A stretch of 64,000 nucleotides of DNA from DASSQJ01 sp963726295 (GTDB lineage: Bacteria > Actinomycetota > Actinomycetes > Actinomycetales > Dermatophilaceae), in NCBI GenBank assembly GCA_963726295.1, contig CAVSBW010000002.1:744001-808000 (forward strand), given 5' to 3'. Positions 1 through 7,199 of this stretch are shown here, one piece after another. A model generated the notes under the pieces. It made no database searches, was not told where the DNA came from, and saw only the letters and a list, made by a program, of their open reading frames with translations. Position 1 is the stretch's first letter, and the number at the start of each line of letters is the position of its first letter. The position numbers and the translations under genes are program-made.

Positions 1-39
1 GCCCGGGTGCGCCTGCGCGACGCGCTACGGTCGCGCTGA
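1..39 (+). CDS. possible 3' end of an upstream gene (partial)
   Basis: Frame 1 is open from the first base to a TGA at 37-39 and would encode a 12-residue Arg-rich tail. It is cut by the window edge. Nothing about its product can be said, and because GC-rich DNA is often open by chance the call rests only on frame continuity and on the gap before the next gene. Confidence 0.25.
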   Translation, partial: ARVRLRDALRSR

Positions 40-136
40 CCGCACCGGCGCGGCTCGCCGCACACGTCGACATGCCGGACCTGGAGGGGCCCGGGCACGG
101 TTCGTACGATCGACGGGTGCGCGAATCCGGACGCCG

Positions 137-934
137 ATGAGCGGCCGCCGCCGGGCGGCGCTGGTCGGCCTGCTCGCCGTCGTGGCCCTGGTCGCGCTGG
201 GCCTGCTGCTGGTCGCCCGCGCCGGCGGCGGGGTACCGCAGGACGAGCCCGGGCCGGTGCTCCTGGTCCCCGGCTACGGCGGCGACACCGCGTCGCTCGA
301 GCCGCTCGCCGCGGCCCTCCGGGCCTCCGGACGCCAGGCCCGGGTCGTGCCGGTCGGCGACGGCACCGGCGACCTCCGCGACCAGGCGGAGCAGGTGGCC
401 CGCGCCGCCGACGACGCCGTCGCGGCCGGTGCTCCGTCGGTTGACGTCGTCGGCTACTCGGCCGGTGGGGTCGTCGCCCGCGTCTGGGTGGCCGACCTCG
501 GCGGAGGCGAGCAGGCCCGGCGCGTGGTCACCCTCGGATCCCCGCACCACGGCACCACAGTGGCCAGCCTCGGCGCCCTGCTCGCCACCGGTGCCTGCCC
601 GAAGGCCTGCCGCCAGCTCGCCGAGGGCAGCGACCTGCTCGCCGGCCTCCCGGAGGCGCCGCGCGGACCGGTCTGGACCAGCGTGTGGACCGTCGACGAC
701 GAGGTGGTGACCCCACCGGACTCGGCCGTGCTCGCCGGAGCCGTCGACGTCGAGCTGCAGTCGGTCTGCCCGGACGCACGGGTCGCCCACGGCTCGCTGA
801 CCCGAGACCCCCTCGCCGTCGGGACCGTGCTCACGGCGCTGGGGGTCCCGCCGCTCGAGGCCGCGCCGGGCCCCACTGACTGCGGGCCCCTGCGGGCCGC
901 GGGTGCGGGTGCCCTCGCGGCCGCGGGCGGCTGA
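137..934 (+). CDS. secreted or membrane-anchored lipase-like alpha/beta hydrolase
   Basis: The 265-residue protein starts with a short basic stretch and a hydrophobic helix (about residues 9-28), consistent with a signal peptide or membrane anchor. An alpha/beta hydrolase domain follows: the oxyanion-side strand VLLVPGYGG near residue 42, the nucleophile elbow GYSAGG near residue 107, and a late His in VAHGSL near residue 218 that fits the catalytic His. This architecture is typical of bacterial triacylglycerol lipases and acyltransferase-like esterases. It probably acts outside the membrane on an ester lipid; the substrate is unknown. It converges with the ABC operon to its right. The ATG was chosen because the hydrophobic leader begins directly after it. 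Confidence 0.75.
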   Translation: MSGRRRAALVGLLAVVALVALGLLLVARAGGGVPQDEPGPVLLVPGYGGDTASLEPLAAALRASGRQARVVPVGDGTGDLRDQAEQVARAADDAVAAGAPSVDVVGYSAGGVVARVWVADLGGGEQARRVVTLGSPHHGTTVASLGALLATGACPKACRQLAEGSDLLAGLPEAPRGPVWTSVWTVDDEVVTPPDSAVLAGAVDVELQSVCPDARVAHGSLTRDPLAVGTVLTALGVPPLEAAPGPTDCGPLRAAGAGALAAAGG

Positions 935-945
935 CCCGCCCCCGA

Positions 946-1758
946 TCAGCTCGTGATGTCGCGGGTCGTGAAGTTGGCCCACGCCGCCCCCAGGAGCACG
1001 ACCACCCATCCGGTCTGGACGAGCGCACCGGCCTGGAGGTCGTGCCACGGGATGGGGTCGCGGAACAGGTCGACCCAGGCCAGCCAGTAGCGGGTCGGTA
1101 GGTAGTCGCGCACGGCCCCAGCGGCGTCGAGGGCGACGAGCACGGTGCTGCTGACGAGGACGGCCAGGCCGCCGAGCGCGGCGGCCAGCGGGGAGTCGGT
1201 GAGCGTCGAGAGAAGCAGCGCGACGGCGGCGACGCCGACCATCGACCAGCCGATGTAGAGCACCATGACGACGGTGCGCCACACGAGGTCCGCGGGGGTC
1301 AGGCTCGTCCCCGCGAGGGTGGTCGTCGTCAGCTGGCCGGAGTTGCCGAGCAGTGAGATGCCGGTGACGTAGCCGACGAGGGCCACGGCCAGGACCGCGA
1401 CGAAGGTGTACGCGATGACGGACAGGAGCTTGGCGACGAGGAGGCGGGTGCGGCCGACCGGACGGACGAGGAGGTAGCGCAGCGTGCCGATCGCCGCCTC
1501 ACCGGCGACAGCCTCGCCGGCCTGGACGGCCACGGCGATGGGCAGGAAGAACGGGAGGACGATGCCGAGGGCGGCCGCCGGGTAGAGCGCCCCGTTGCCG
1601 AGGACCGCGGCGAGCAGGGTGGGCCCCTGGCCGGGGCGCGGCGCGATCTCGGTGACCGCGAGGAAGACCGCCACGATCACCGGGAGCAGGCACAGCAGGC
1701 CGATGCTCACCCACGTCCGGGGCCGCAGGACGAGTTTGCGGAGCTCGACACGGATCAC
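946..1758 (-). CDS. ABC-2 type transporter permease
   Basis: A 270-residue integral membrane protein with about six hydrophobic segments, beginning MIRVELRKLVLRPRTW as ABC-2 permeases usually do. It should form the membrane channel of the exporter whose ATPase is encoded immediately upstream: its ATG overlaps the ATPase stop codon (ATGA, 1755-1758), a sign of translational coupling. The GEAVAGEAAIGTLRYLLVRP stretch near residue 80 is the conserved cytoplasmic loop of the NatB/CcmB-like group. The exported substrate is unknown; such pairs often export antibiotics, lipids or sodium. The third gene of the operon is an RseB-like protein, suggesting an envelope role. Confidence 0.85.
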   Translation of the reverse strand: MIRVELRKLVLRPRTWVSIGLLCLLPVIVAVFLAVTEIAPRPGQGPTLLAAVLGNGALYPAAALGIVLPFFLPIAVAVQAGEAVAGEAAIGTLRYLLVRPVGRTRLLVAKLLSVIAYTFVAVLAVALVGYVTGISLLGNSGQLTTTTLAGTSLTPADLVWRTVVMVLYIGWSMVGVAAVALLLSTLTDSPLAAALGGLAVLVSSTVLVALDAAGAVRDYLPTRYWLAWVDLFRDPIPWHDLQAGALVQTGWVVVLLGAAWANFTTRDITS

Positions 1759-2696
1759 GTCGTCAGCTCCAGCACCGACTGCTCGAGCGTCCGGCGCTCA
1801 GGTGATGCCTCGAGCACCCGCACCCCCGCCCGGACGAGCCGCTCGGTGGCCTCGGCGACGCTCGTGGCGTCGAGGACGAGGTCCCCGTCGCCCGCCGGCC
1901 GTCCGTCGACCGAGAGGCCCAGAGCCCGGGCCCCGGCCGCGACGTCATCGACACGCACGAGCGTCCGGCCGGTGGGTCCACGGAGGGCGTCGAGGTCGTC
2001 CTGCGCGACGAGACGACCGCGGTCGAGCACTCCCACCCGGGTGCAGAACATCTCCACCTCCGCGAGGAGGTGGCTCGAGAGGAAGACGGTGGTCCCGCGT
2101 TCGTTGAGCCGCAGCAGCAGGTCGCGGACGTCGGCGATGCCGCGGGGGTCGAGTCCGTTGGTCGGCTCGTCGAGCACGAGCAGCCGCGGCCCCCGTAGCA
2201 GCGCGGCCGCGAGCCCGAGGCGCTGGCGCATCCCGAGGGAGTAGGCCCGCACCGGGCGCCGCCCGACCTCGGCCAGCCCCACCTCCTCCAGAGCCGCCTC
2301 GATGCGGCGCCGGCGGCTGCGCCGGGCACCGACCTCCTCGGCGAGCGGACCACCGGCCACCTGCGGCCCGGCGGCGTCGAGGAGGCGCAGGTTGGCCCGG
2401 GCAGACAGGTGCGGGTAGGCGGCGGGGCCCTCGGCCAGCGCCCCCACCTCGGGGAGCACCCGCGCCGCGTCGCGCGGGATGCGGCGTCCGAGGAGCTCGA
2501 TCTCGCCGCTCGTGGCGAACACCAGGCCGAGCAGCATCCGCACCGTGGTCGTCTTCCCGGAGCCGTTCGGGCCGAGGAAGCCGTACCGGTCACCCGGGCG
2601 GACGAGCAGGTCGAGGTCCTCGACCGCGCTCACCCGGCCAAAGCGCTTGGTGAGCCCGCGCGTGACGACGGCCGGCGCGGCCTCGTTGCCCCTCAC
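1755..2696 (-). CDS. ABC transporter ATP-binding protein
   Basis: A 313-residue nucleotide-binding subunit. The N-terminus (VTRGLTKRFGRVSAVEDLDL) leads to Walker A GPNGSGKT, the signature YSLGMRQRLGLAAALL, Walker B LLVLDEPTNGLDP and the switch His in FLSSHLL. The C-terminal 80 residues are the regulatory extension seen in the DrrA/CcmA-type drug and lipid exporter group. The frame is open much further upstream, but the GTG at 2696 is preferred because it overlaps the stop of the RseB-like gene (GTGA) and starts exactly at the domain. It pairs with the permease that overlaps its 3' end. Confidence 0.88.
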   Translation of the reverse strand: MRGNEAAPAVVTRGLTKRFGRVSAVEDLDLLVRPGDRYGFLGPNGSGKTTTVRMLLGLVFATSGEIELLGRRIPRDAARVLPEVGALAEGPAAYPHLSARANLRLLDAAGPQVAGGPLAEEVGARRSRRRRIEAALEEVGLAEVGRRPVRAYSLGMRQRLGLAAALLRGPRLLVLDEPTNGLDPRGIADVRDLLLRLNERGTTVFLSSHLLAEVEMFCTRVGVLDRGRLVAQDDLDALRGPTGRTLVRVDDVAAGARALGLSVDGRPAGDGDLVLDATSVAEATERLVRAGVRVLEASPERRTLEQSVLELTT

Positions 2697-3835
2697 CGGT
2701 CGCTCCGCAGCGGTGGGGGTGAGGCGAGGAGGTCGGCGGCCACGGCGTCGAGGAGGTCGGGCTGCACGAGCCCCGTGACGACGAAGGCGTGCGCGCGGTC
2801 GTTCCCCCGGACGACGGCGGCGTTGAGCAGGCTGGACCCGACGCGCGCGACCCTCCCGCCGTCCACCTTCTCCACCGCCGACCCCGCCGACTCCACGTTC
2901 CGCATGACGTCGCCCGCCGTGCGGGGCGGCAGCGGGAGAACCGCGACCCGCGTCAGCCCGGTGCCGTAGGTGGAGGTCCCGTCGACGAGCGGACCGGAGG
3001 CCGGCAGCCCCGCCAGCCGGGCCGGCATCGCCCAGGGGTTGCCCGCCGCCACGCGGGCGATGAGGTCGGGGGCAGTCTCCACGGAGCGGCGGGCGATGGG
3101 TGGTGCGGGCGGGAAGAGGACGCCGGGGGGTGGGCTCCCGAGGGTCACGGCCGATACCTCGCTCGCGAGGGCCTCGGCCCCGATCGTGCTCACGACGACG
3201 ATGCGGAGCGGCAGCCCGGTCTCGCGGTCGAGCCACACATCGGCGTGGCCGATGGTGCTGCGCGCGTCACCGGGGACGACGCGCACGCCGTCGGCCTCCC
3301 GGCCGTCGACCCGCCGCGAGGGCAGCGCGCCGAGCCGGTCCTCCCGCCCGACGGCGCCGAGCAGCCGGCGCGCGGCTGCGGGGGCCACGAGGTCGTCGGC
3401 GCGGGGAAGGCGGGCGGAGGAGTCGCCGACGACGGTGACGAGGCGCCGACTCTCGTAGTCCCACGTGGTCACCGAGGACGGCAGCCCGTAGGTGTCGGTC
3501 TCGCCGGTGGCGTCGACGGTGTCGACCCGCCAGTGGGTGGCGTCCTGCCACCAGATGCGCGTGTGGGTCGTGCCGCCGAGGAGCGCGGCCAGGTCGCCGA
3601 AGCCGGACACGTCGGGCAGGCCGAGGCCGCCCCGGCTCTCGCCCGTCGCGGAGTAGGCCACCGCGGAGGACGCAAGGGCGCGCCGGAGCAGCTCGTGCGG
3701 GCCGGCGGTCGGCGCACCGACCGCCACCGTGGACCGGGCCCACGGGACCAGGCCGAGCAGCGCGACGAGCGCCGCGGTGGCCGAGACGACGAGCAACCAC
3801 CGCTGGCGCGCGTCGGAGGTGACCACGGTGCTCAT
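2693..3835 (-). CDS. RseB/MucB-like extracytoplasmic regulatory protein
   Basis: A 380-residue protein with one N-terminal membrane-spanning segment (about residues 13-37) and a large exported part. The middle region (RIWWQDATHWRVDTV, then ETDTYGLPSSVTTWDYESRRLVTV, then VWLDRETGLPLRIVV) matches the beta-rich outer-membrane-lipoprotein-sorting/MucB-RseB fold, which in actinobacteria occurs on stand-alone proteins near sigma factors. It is the first gene of an operon with an ABC exporter and is divergent from the ECF sigma gene, separated by 188 bp, so it may sense envelope lipids for that system. The family is inferred from pattern; no catalytic residues are expected. Confidence 0.6.
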   Translation of the reverse strand: MSTVVTSDARQRWLLVVSATAALVALLGLVPWARSTVAVGAPTAGPHELLRRALASSAVAYSATGESRGGLGLPDVSGFGDLAALLGGTTHTRIWWQDATHWRVDTVDATGETDTYGLPSSVTTWDYESRRLVTVVGDSSARLPRADDLVAPAAARRLLGAVGREDRLGALPSRRVDGREADGVRVVPGDARSTIGHADVWLDRETGLPLRIVVVSTIGAEALASEVSAVTLGSPPPGVLFPPAPPIARRSVETAPDLIARVAAGNPWAMPARLAGLPASGPLVDGTSTYGTGLTRVAVLPLPPRTAGDVMRNVESAGSAVEKVDGGRVARVGSSLLNAAVVRGNDRAHAFVVTGLVQPDLLDAVAADLLASPPPLRSDR

Positions 3836-3977
3836 AAGGCAGTCTGACCCGCGCGGAGCCCCGCGACCTCCGCTCGCCGCACCCGGGTGTGCGGCCGGTC
3901 CACCCCGGACGGGGGCGCCGGAGCCGGGCCCGACCTGGACGCGGGGCCGCCGTGCTTGCCGAGGGCCGCCGCCCGGG

Positions 3978-4005
3978 TGAACCGTTGGGACCAGGTTCCC
4001 GTAGT
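3978..4005 (+). promoter_or_regulatory. ECF-type (SigL-like) promoter of the sigma operon
   Basis: TGAACC at 3978-3983, a 16-base spacer and CGTAGT at 4000-4005. The same -35 hexamer and spacing recur twice at 5.7 kb. Mycobacterial SigL is known to use TGAACC with CGTgtc. The site lies 18 bases before the sigma start codon, giving a very short leader and implying autoregulation. Confidence 0.7.
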
Positions 4006-4023
4006 GGTGGCGTAGGAGGTGTG

Positions 4024-4536
4024 ATGACCGACAGTGCCACGGCGTTGCTGGCGCGGCTGCACGACGAGCACGGACCGGCCCTGTGGGCCTACTGCCTCCG
4101 CCTGACGGGCCACGACCGGGCCCGGGCCGAGGACGTCGTCCAGGAGACGCTGTTGCGCGCGTGGCGTAACCATGACCGGCTGGACGAGGGCCAGGGGTCG
4201 GTGCGGGCCTGGCTGTTCACCGTGGCGCGCAACATCGTCATCGACGAGTGGCGCAGCCGCCACGCCCGCAGCGAGCTGTCGGTCGCCGAGGTCCCCGAGA
4301 AGGCCGGCACCGACGACGCCACCGACCAGCTGCTCACGTCGTGGGTGGTCGCCGAGGCGTTGAGCACGCTGTCGCACGAACACCGCGCCGTGCTGCTCGA
4401 GTGCTACTTCCGAGGCGCCTCCGTGGCCGAAGCCTCCCGACGACTGCAGGTCCCCGAGGGTACGGTCAAGTCGCGAACGCACTACGCACTCCGGGCGTTG
4501 CGGCTGGCGCTGCAGGAGCTGGGGGTGGGGGCATGA
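4024..4536 (+). CDS. ECF RNA polymerase sigma factor, SigL/SigK-like
   Basis: A 170-residue ECF sigma. Region 2 is seen in LWAYCLRLTGHDRARAEDVVQETLLRAWRN and the VRAWLFTVARNIVIDEWRSR helix that binds the -10 element. Region 4 (LSTLSHEHRAVLLECYFRGASVAEASRRL then VPEGTVKSRTHYALRAL) is the helix-turn-helix that reads the -35 element. The ATG at 4024 follows GGAGGT at 4015-4020; a GTG directly before it would sit too close to this ribosome site. Its last bases overlap the anti-sigma start (ATGA). The promoter in front, repeated ahead of the pterin-type operon and a membrane gene, indicates that it activates itself and those genes. Confidence 0.9.
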   Translation: MTDSATALLARLHDEHGPALWAYCLRLTGHDRARAEDVVQETLLRAWRNHDRLDEGQGSVRAWLFTVARNIVIDEWRSRHARSELSVAEVPEKAGTDDATDQLLTSWVVAEALSTLSHEHRAVLLECYFRGASVAEASRRLQVPEGTVKSRTHYALRALRLALQELGVGA

Positions 4537-5237
4537 GCTGCGAGCACGGCCACCTCGACGGCGCGTACGTCCTGGGGGCCTTGTCGGCGGCCGAGCGGCA
4601 GGCGTTCGAGCGCCACCTCGCCGGCTGCGAGGAGTGCAGCCGGGCGGTGCGGGAGCTGGCCGGCCTCCCGGGTCTGCTCGCCCACGTCAGCGCCGAGGAC
4701 CTCGAGCCGGTCACGGTGCCGCCACTGCCCGCCACGCTGCTGCCATCGCTCGTCCGCGACGTGCGGGCGGCAAAGCGCCGGCGCACGGCGCTGGTCGCGT
4801 CCGTGGCCGCCGCGGTGACCGCGCTGGCTGTGGCGGGACTGGCCGTGGGCGGTGCCTTCGACGGCGGCACGAGCCCGAGCGCTGCATCCTCGCCGACGGC
4901 GACGGCCTCGGCCACCCCGACGGCACTGGCCATGGACCCGGTCGGACCGAGCCCGGTGAGCGCCGAGGTGGTGCTCGCCTCCGTGGCCTGGGGGACGCGG
5001 CTGGACCTCGCCTGCTCGTACGAGGGCGACGAGGAGGAGTACGAAGCCCGCCCCGACGCCACATACGCGCTCGTCGTCACCACCCGCGACGGGCGCTCGG
5101 AGCAGGTGGCCACGTGGCACGGCCTGCCGGGACGCACGATGCACCTGACGGCGGCGACGGCGACCCGCCGGCCCGACATCGTGTCGGTCGAGATGCGCAC
5201 GTCCGACGGCGTGGTCGTCCTGCGGCTGTCGGCCTGA
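4533..5237 (+). CDS. membrane zinc-binding anti-sigma factor (RslA-like)
   Basis: A 234-residue anti-sigma factor. The N-terminal zinc-associated domain has the H-x3-C-x2-C motif in RHLAGCEEC near residue 30, plus earlier Cys3 and His5. A single transmembrane helix follows at about residues 85-107, then a Ser/Thr/Ala/Pro-rich linker and an extracytoplasmic beta-rich domain. It should hold the sigma factor of the preceding gene at the membrane and release it on zinc loss, thiol oxidation or proteolysis. The start overlaps the sigma stop, so the two proteins are made together. Organisation and promoter type resemble SigL-RslA of Mycobacterium tuberculosis. Confidence 0.88.
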   Translation: MSCEHGHLDGAYVLGALSAAERQAFERHLAGCEECSRAVRELAGLPGLLAHVSAEDLEPVTVPPLPATLLPSLVRDVRAAKRRRTALVASVAAAVTALAVAGLAVGGAFDGGTSPSAASSPTATASATPTALAMDPVGPSPVSAEVVLASVAWGTRLDLACSYEGDEEEYEARPDATYALVVTTRDGRSEQVATWHGLPGRTMHLTAATATRRPDIVSVEMRTSDGVVVLRLSA

Positions 5238-5252
5238 GCCACCGCCGCGGCG

Positions 5253-5618
5253 TCAGTCGCCGGCACGGCCGGTCCGCGCGCCCCGCAGGAGCAGCAGGCC
5301 GCCGATGACGCAGACGACCTCCGAGACCGCGGCCGTCAGCACCCAACCGCCGGTCCACTGCTCGTGTACCCCGAAGAGCCCGACGGTCGCGGAGAGGACG
5401 AACGCGCCCAGGGTGCTCGCCCCGAAGCCGACGGCCAGGAAGGCCACGACCCAGTGGGGCCGTACGAGCAGCAGGACCGCGATGACCACGCCGGCGACGG
5501 CGTTGACGAGGAAGGCCGGCCCGATGACGGCGATGTCGCGGAAGCCGTCGAACCAGAGGACGAGGTGGACGGCCGCGGACACCAGCGCCGCCACCGCCGT
5601 CACGAGTCGCAGCCACAT
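5253..5618 (-). CDS. small four-helix membrane protein
   Basis: A 121-residue protein that is almost entirely membrane: about four hydrophobic segments (residues 4-24, 33-53, 57-78, 88-112) with short loops, a WFDGF motif in the first loop and a basic C-terminus. No enzymatic motif is visible and I do not recognise a named family. The ATG at 5618 has GGAGG six bases ahead. A TGAACC-N16-CGTGTG promoter lies 59 bases upstream on this strand, divergent from the biosynthetic operon, so the gene should belong to the regulon of the neighbouring ECF sigma factor. Confidence 0.75.
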   Translation of the reverse strand: MWLRLVTAVAALVSAAVHLVLWFDGFRDIAVIGPAFLVNAVAGVVIAVLLLVRPHWVVAFLAVGFGASTLGAFVLSATVGLFGVHEQWTGGWVLTAAVSEVVCVIGGLLLLRGARTGRAGD

Positions 5619-5676
5619 CGGGGGCCTCCGTTCCTCGGTCGGTCCGCGCCGCGGTGGGCACGGAGCCCTTCCTCCC

Positions 5677-5704
5677 CACACGGAGCGGGCGGCCCGTCGG
5701 TTCA
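5677..5704 (-). promoter_or_regulatory. SigL-like promoter for the small membrane protein gene
   Basis: On the minus strand TGAACC (5704-5699), a 16-base spacer and CGTGTG (5682-5677). It is back to back with the plus-strand copy at 5729-5756; the two -35 boxes are only 24 bases apart. Confidence 0.7.
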
Positions 5705-5728
5705 CCCGCCACGCGGCACGACCACGGG

Positions 5729-5756
5729 TGAACCGACCGGTCGCCGGTTCCGTGTC
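5729..5756 (+). promoter_or_regulatory. SigL-like promoter of the biosynthetic operon
   Basis: TGAACC at 5729-5734, a 16-base spacer and CGTGTC at 5751-5756. This is the closest match in the window to the published mycobacterial SigL consensus. It lies 58 bases before the first gene of the operon. Confidence 0.75.
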
Positions 5757-5814
5757 ACAGACGTACGCGACGTCCGGGAGGACGGCACCCGGCTCGGCAC
5801 CGAGGAGGGACCAG

Positions 5815-6813
5815 ATGGCGGTGAGCGCCCGTGCCTTCTGGCTGCGCGAGCCCGGTGTGGGCGAGATCCGTGCCGTCGAGGTGGCCGACCCGGGTATCGG
5901 CGAGGTCCTCGTCCGCACGGTGTGCAGCGGCGTGAGCCGCGGCACCGAGACGCTCGTCTTCCGCGGGGGCGTGCCGCAGGAGCAGGCCGCCGAGATGCGG
6001 GCGCCGTTCCAGGAGGGTGAGTTCCCGGCACCCGTGAAGTACGGGTACCTCAACGTGGGCCGGGTCGAGGACGGGCCGCCGGACCTGCTGGGCCGCACCG
6101 TGTTCTGTCTCCATCCGCACCAGACGGCCTACGTCGTCCCCCGCGACGCGGTGGTGGTGGTGCCGGACGACGTCCCGGCCGGCCGCGCCGTCCTCGCCGG
6201 CACCGTGGAGACCGCCGTGAACGCCCTCTGGGACGGCGCTCCGCTGGTCGGAGACCGGGTGGCCGTCGTGGGCGGCGGGATGGTCGGGCTGTGCGCGGCC
6301 CGGCTGCTGGCCGGCATCCCGGGCACGCGGGTGACCGTCGTGGACGTGCGCGCTGACCGGGCGCCCACGGCCGAGGCGCTGGGGGCACAGTTCGCGCTTC
6401 CCGAGGGGGCGCCCGGTGGCTGCGACCTCGTCGTGCACGCGAGTGCCTCGGCCGCCGGCCTCCAGCTGTCGCTGGACCTGCTCGCATCGGACGGCACCGT
6501 CCTCGACCTCAGCTGGTACGGCGACGACGAGGTCACCCTGCGCCTCGGCGGCAGCTTCCACGCGCACCGGCTGGCCATCCGGGCCAGCCAGGTCGGGGCG
6601 GTGGCGGTGTCCCGGCGCGGGCGACGCAGCACGACGGACCGGCTGCGCCTGGCGCTCGAGCTCCTGCGCGACCCCTCGTACGACGTCCTGATCACGGGGA
6701 GCTCGCCGTTCGAGGACCTGCCCGAGGTGCTGCCGCGGCTCAGCGACGACAGCCTGCCCGCCCTCTGCCACGCCATCATGTACGACCGGGAGGTGGCGCC
6801 GTGTTCAGCGTGA
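5815..6813 (+). CDS. zinc-type MDR alcohol dehydrogenase-like protein
   Basis: A 332-residue medium-chain dehydrogenase/reductase. The N-terminal GroES-like half has CSGVSRGTETLVFRG and a YGYLNVGRV strand; the C-terminal half is a Rossmann fold with the dinucleotide loop VAVVGGGMVGLCAARLL near residue 145. The usual structural-zinc four-Cys lobe is absent, and the Cys in CSGVSRGTE is followed by Ser rather than His-Glu, so it may not be a classical zinc alcohol dehydrogenase. Similar proteins occur beside PTPS homologues in Streptomyces. The ATG at 5815 follows GAGGAGGGA; the long upstream frame is not used. It opens the sigma-controlled operon and overlaps the next gene by 13 bases. Confidence 0.8.
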   Translation: MAVSARAFWLREPGVGEIRAVEVADPGIGEVLVRTVCSGVSRGTETLVFRGGVPQEQAAEMRAPFQEGEFPAPVKYGYLNVGRVEDGPPDLLGRTVFCLHPHQTAYVVPRDAVVVVPDDVPAGRAVLAGTVETAVNALWDGAPLVGDRVAVVGGGMVGLCAARLLAGIPGTRVTVVDVRADRAPTAEALGAQFALPEGAPGGCDLVVHASASAAGLQLSLDLLASDGTVLDLSWYGDDEVTLRLGGSFHAHRLAIRASQVGAVAVSRRGRRSTTDRLRLALELLRDPSYDVLITGSSPFEDLPEVLPRLSDDSLPALCHAIMYDREVAPCSA

Positions 6814-7199
6814 CCGTGCGCGACCACATGATGGTGGCCCACAGCCTCCAGGGGCCGGTGTTCGGCCCGGCGCAGCGGCTGCACGGCGCCACCTACGTCG
6901 TCGATGCCTGCTTCCGGGCGCCGGCGCTCGACGAGGACGGCCTGGTCGTCGACATCGGACGGGCGGCCGCCGTCCTCTCGGCGGTCCTCGCGGACCTGAA
7001 CCTGCGCAACCTCGACGACGACCCGGACCTGGCCGGTGTCAACACGACGACCGAGCGGCTGGCCCAGGTGGTGGCCGACCGCCTCGCCGCCCGCGTCCGG
7101 GCCGGCGAGCTCGGCACGGGCACGGACGGTCTCGTGGCGATCGGCGTGACCCTGCGCGAGTCCCATGTCGCGTGGGCGTCGTACGAGAGGGCGCCGTGA
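6801..7199 (+). CDS. 6-pyruvoyltetrahydropterin synthase / QueD homologue with altered metal site
   Basis: A 132-residue single-domain protein of the PTPS (T-fold) family: MMVAHSLQG supplies the first metal His near residue 14, RLHGATYVV supplies the second, and a late TLRESHVAWASYE strand fits the purine-binding Glu and catalytic His. In canonical enzymes the second motif is HGHNY with two metal-binding His; here the second is Ala, and the usual catalytic Cys before the motif is missing. It therefore probably acts on a different pterin or pyrimidine, or is not a zinc enzyme of the usual kind. The GTG start overlaps the dehydrogenase end, and its stop overlaps the next GTG. Confidence 0.8.
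   Translation: MFSVTVRDHMMVAHSLQGPVFGPAQRLHGATYVVDACFRAPALDEDGLVVDIGRAAAVLSAVLADLNLRNLDDDPDLAGVNTTTERLAQVVADRLAARVRAGELGTGTDGLVAIGVTLRESHVAWASYERAP

Noticed and set aside
2697..3236. N-terminal extension of the ABC ATPase to 493 residues
   Set aside because: It lies on the same strand fully inside the RseB-like gene and is Arg/Pro-rich shadow translation; the GTG at 2696 overlaps the preceding stop and starts the domain.
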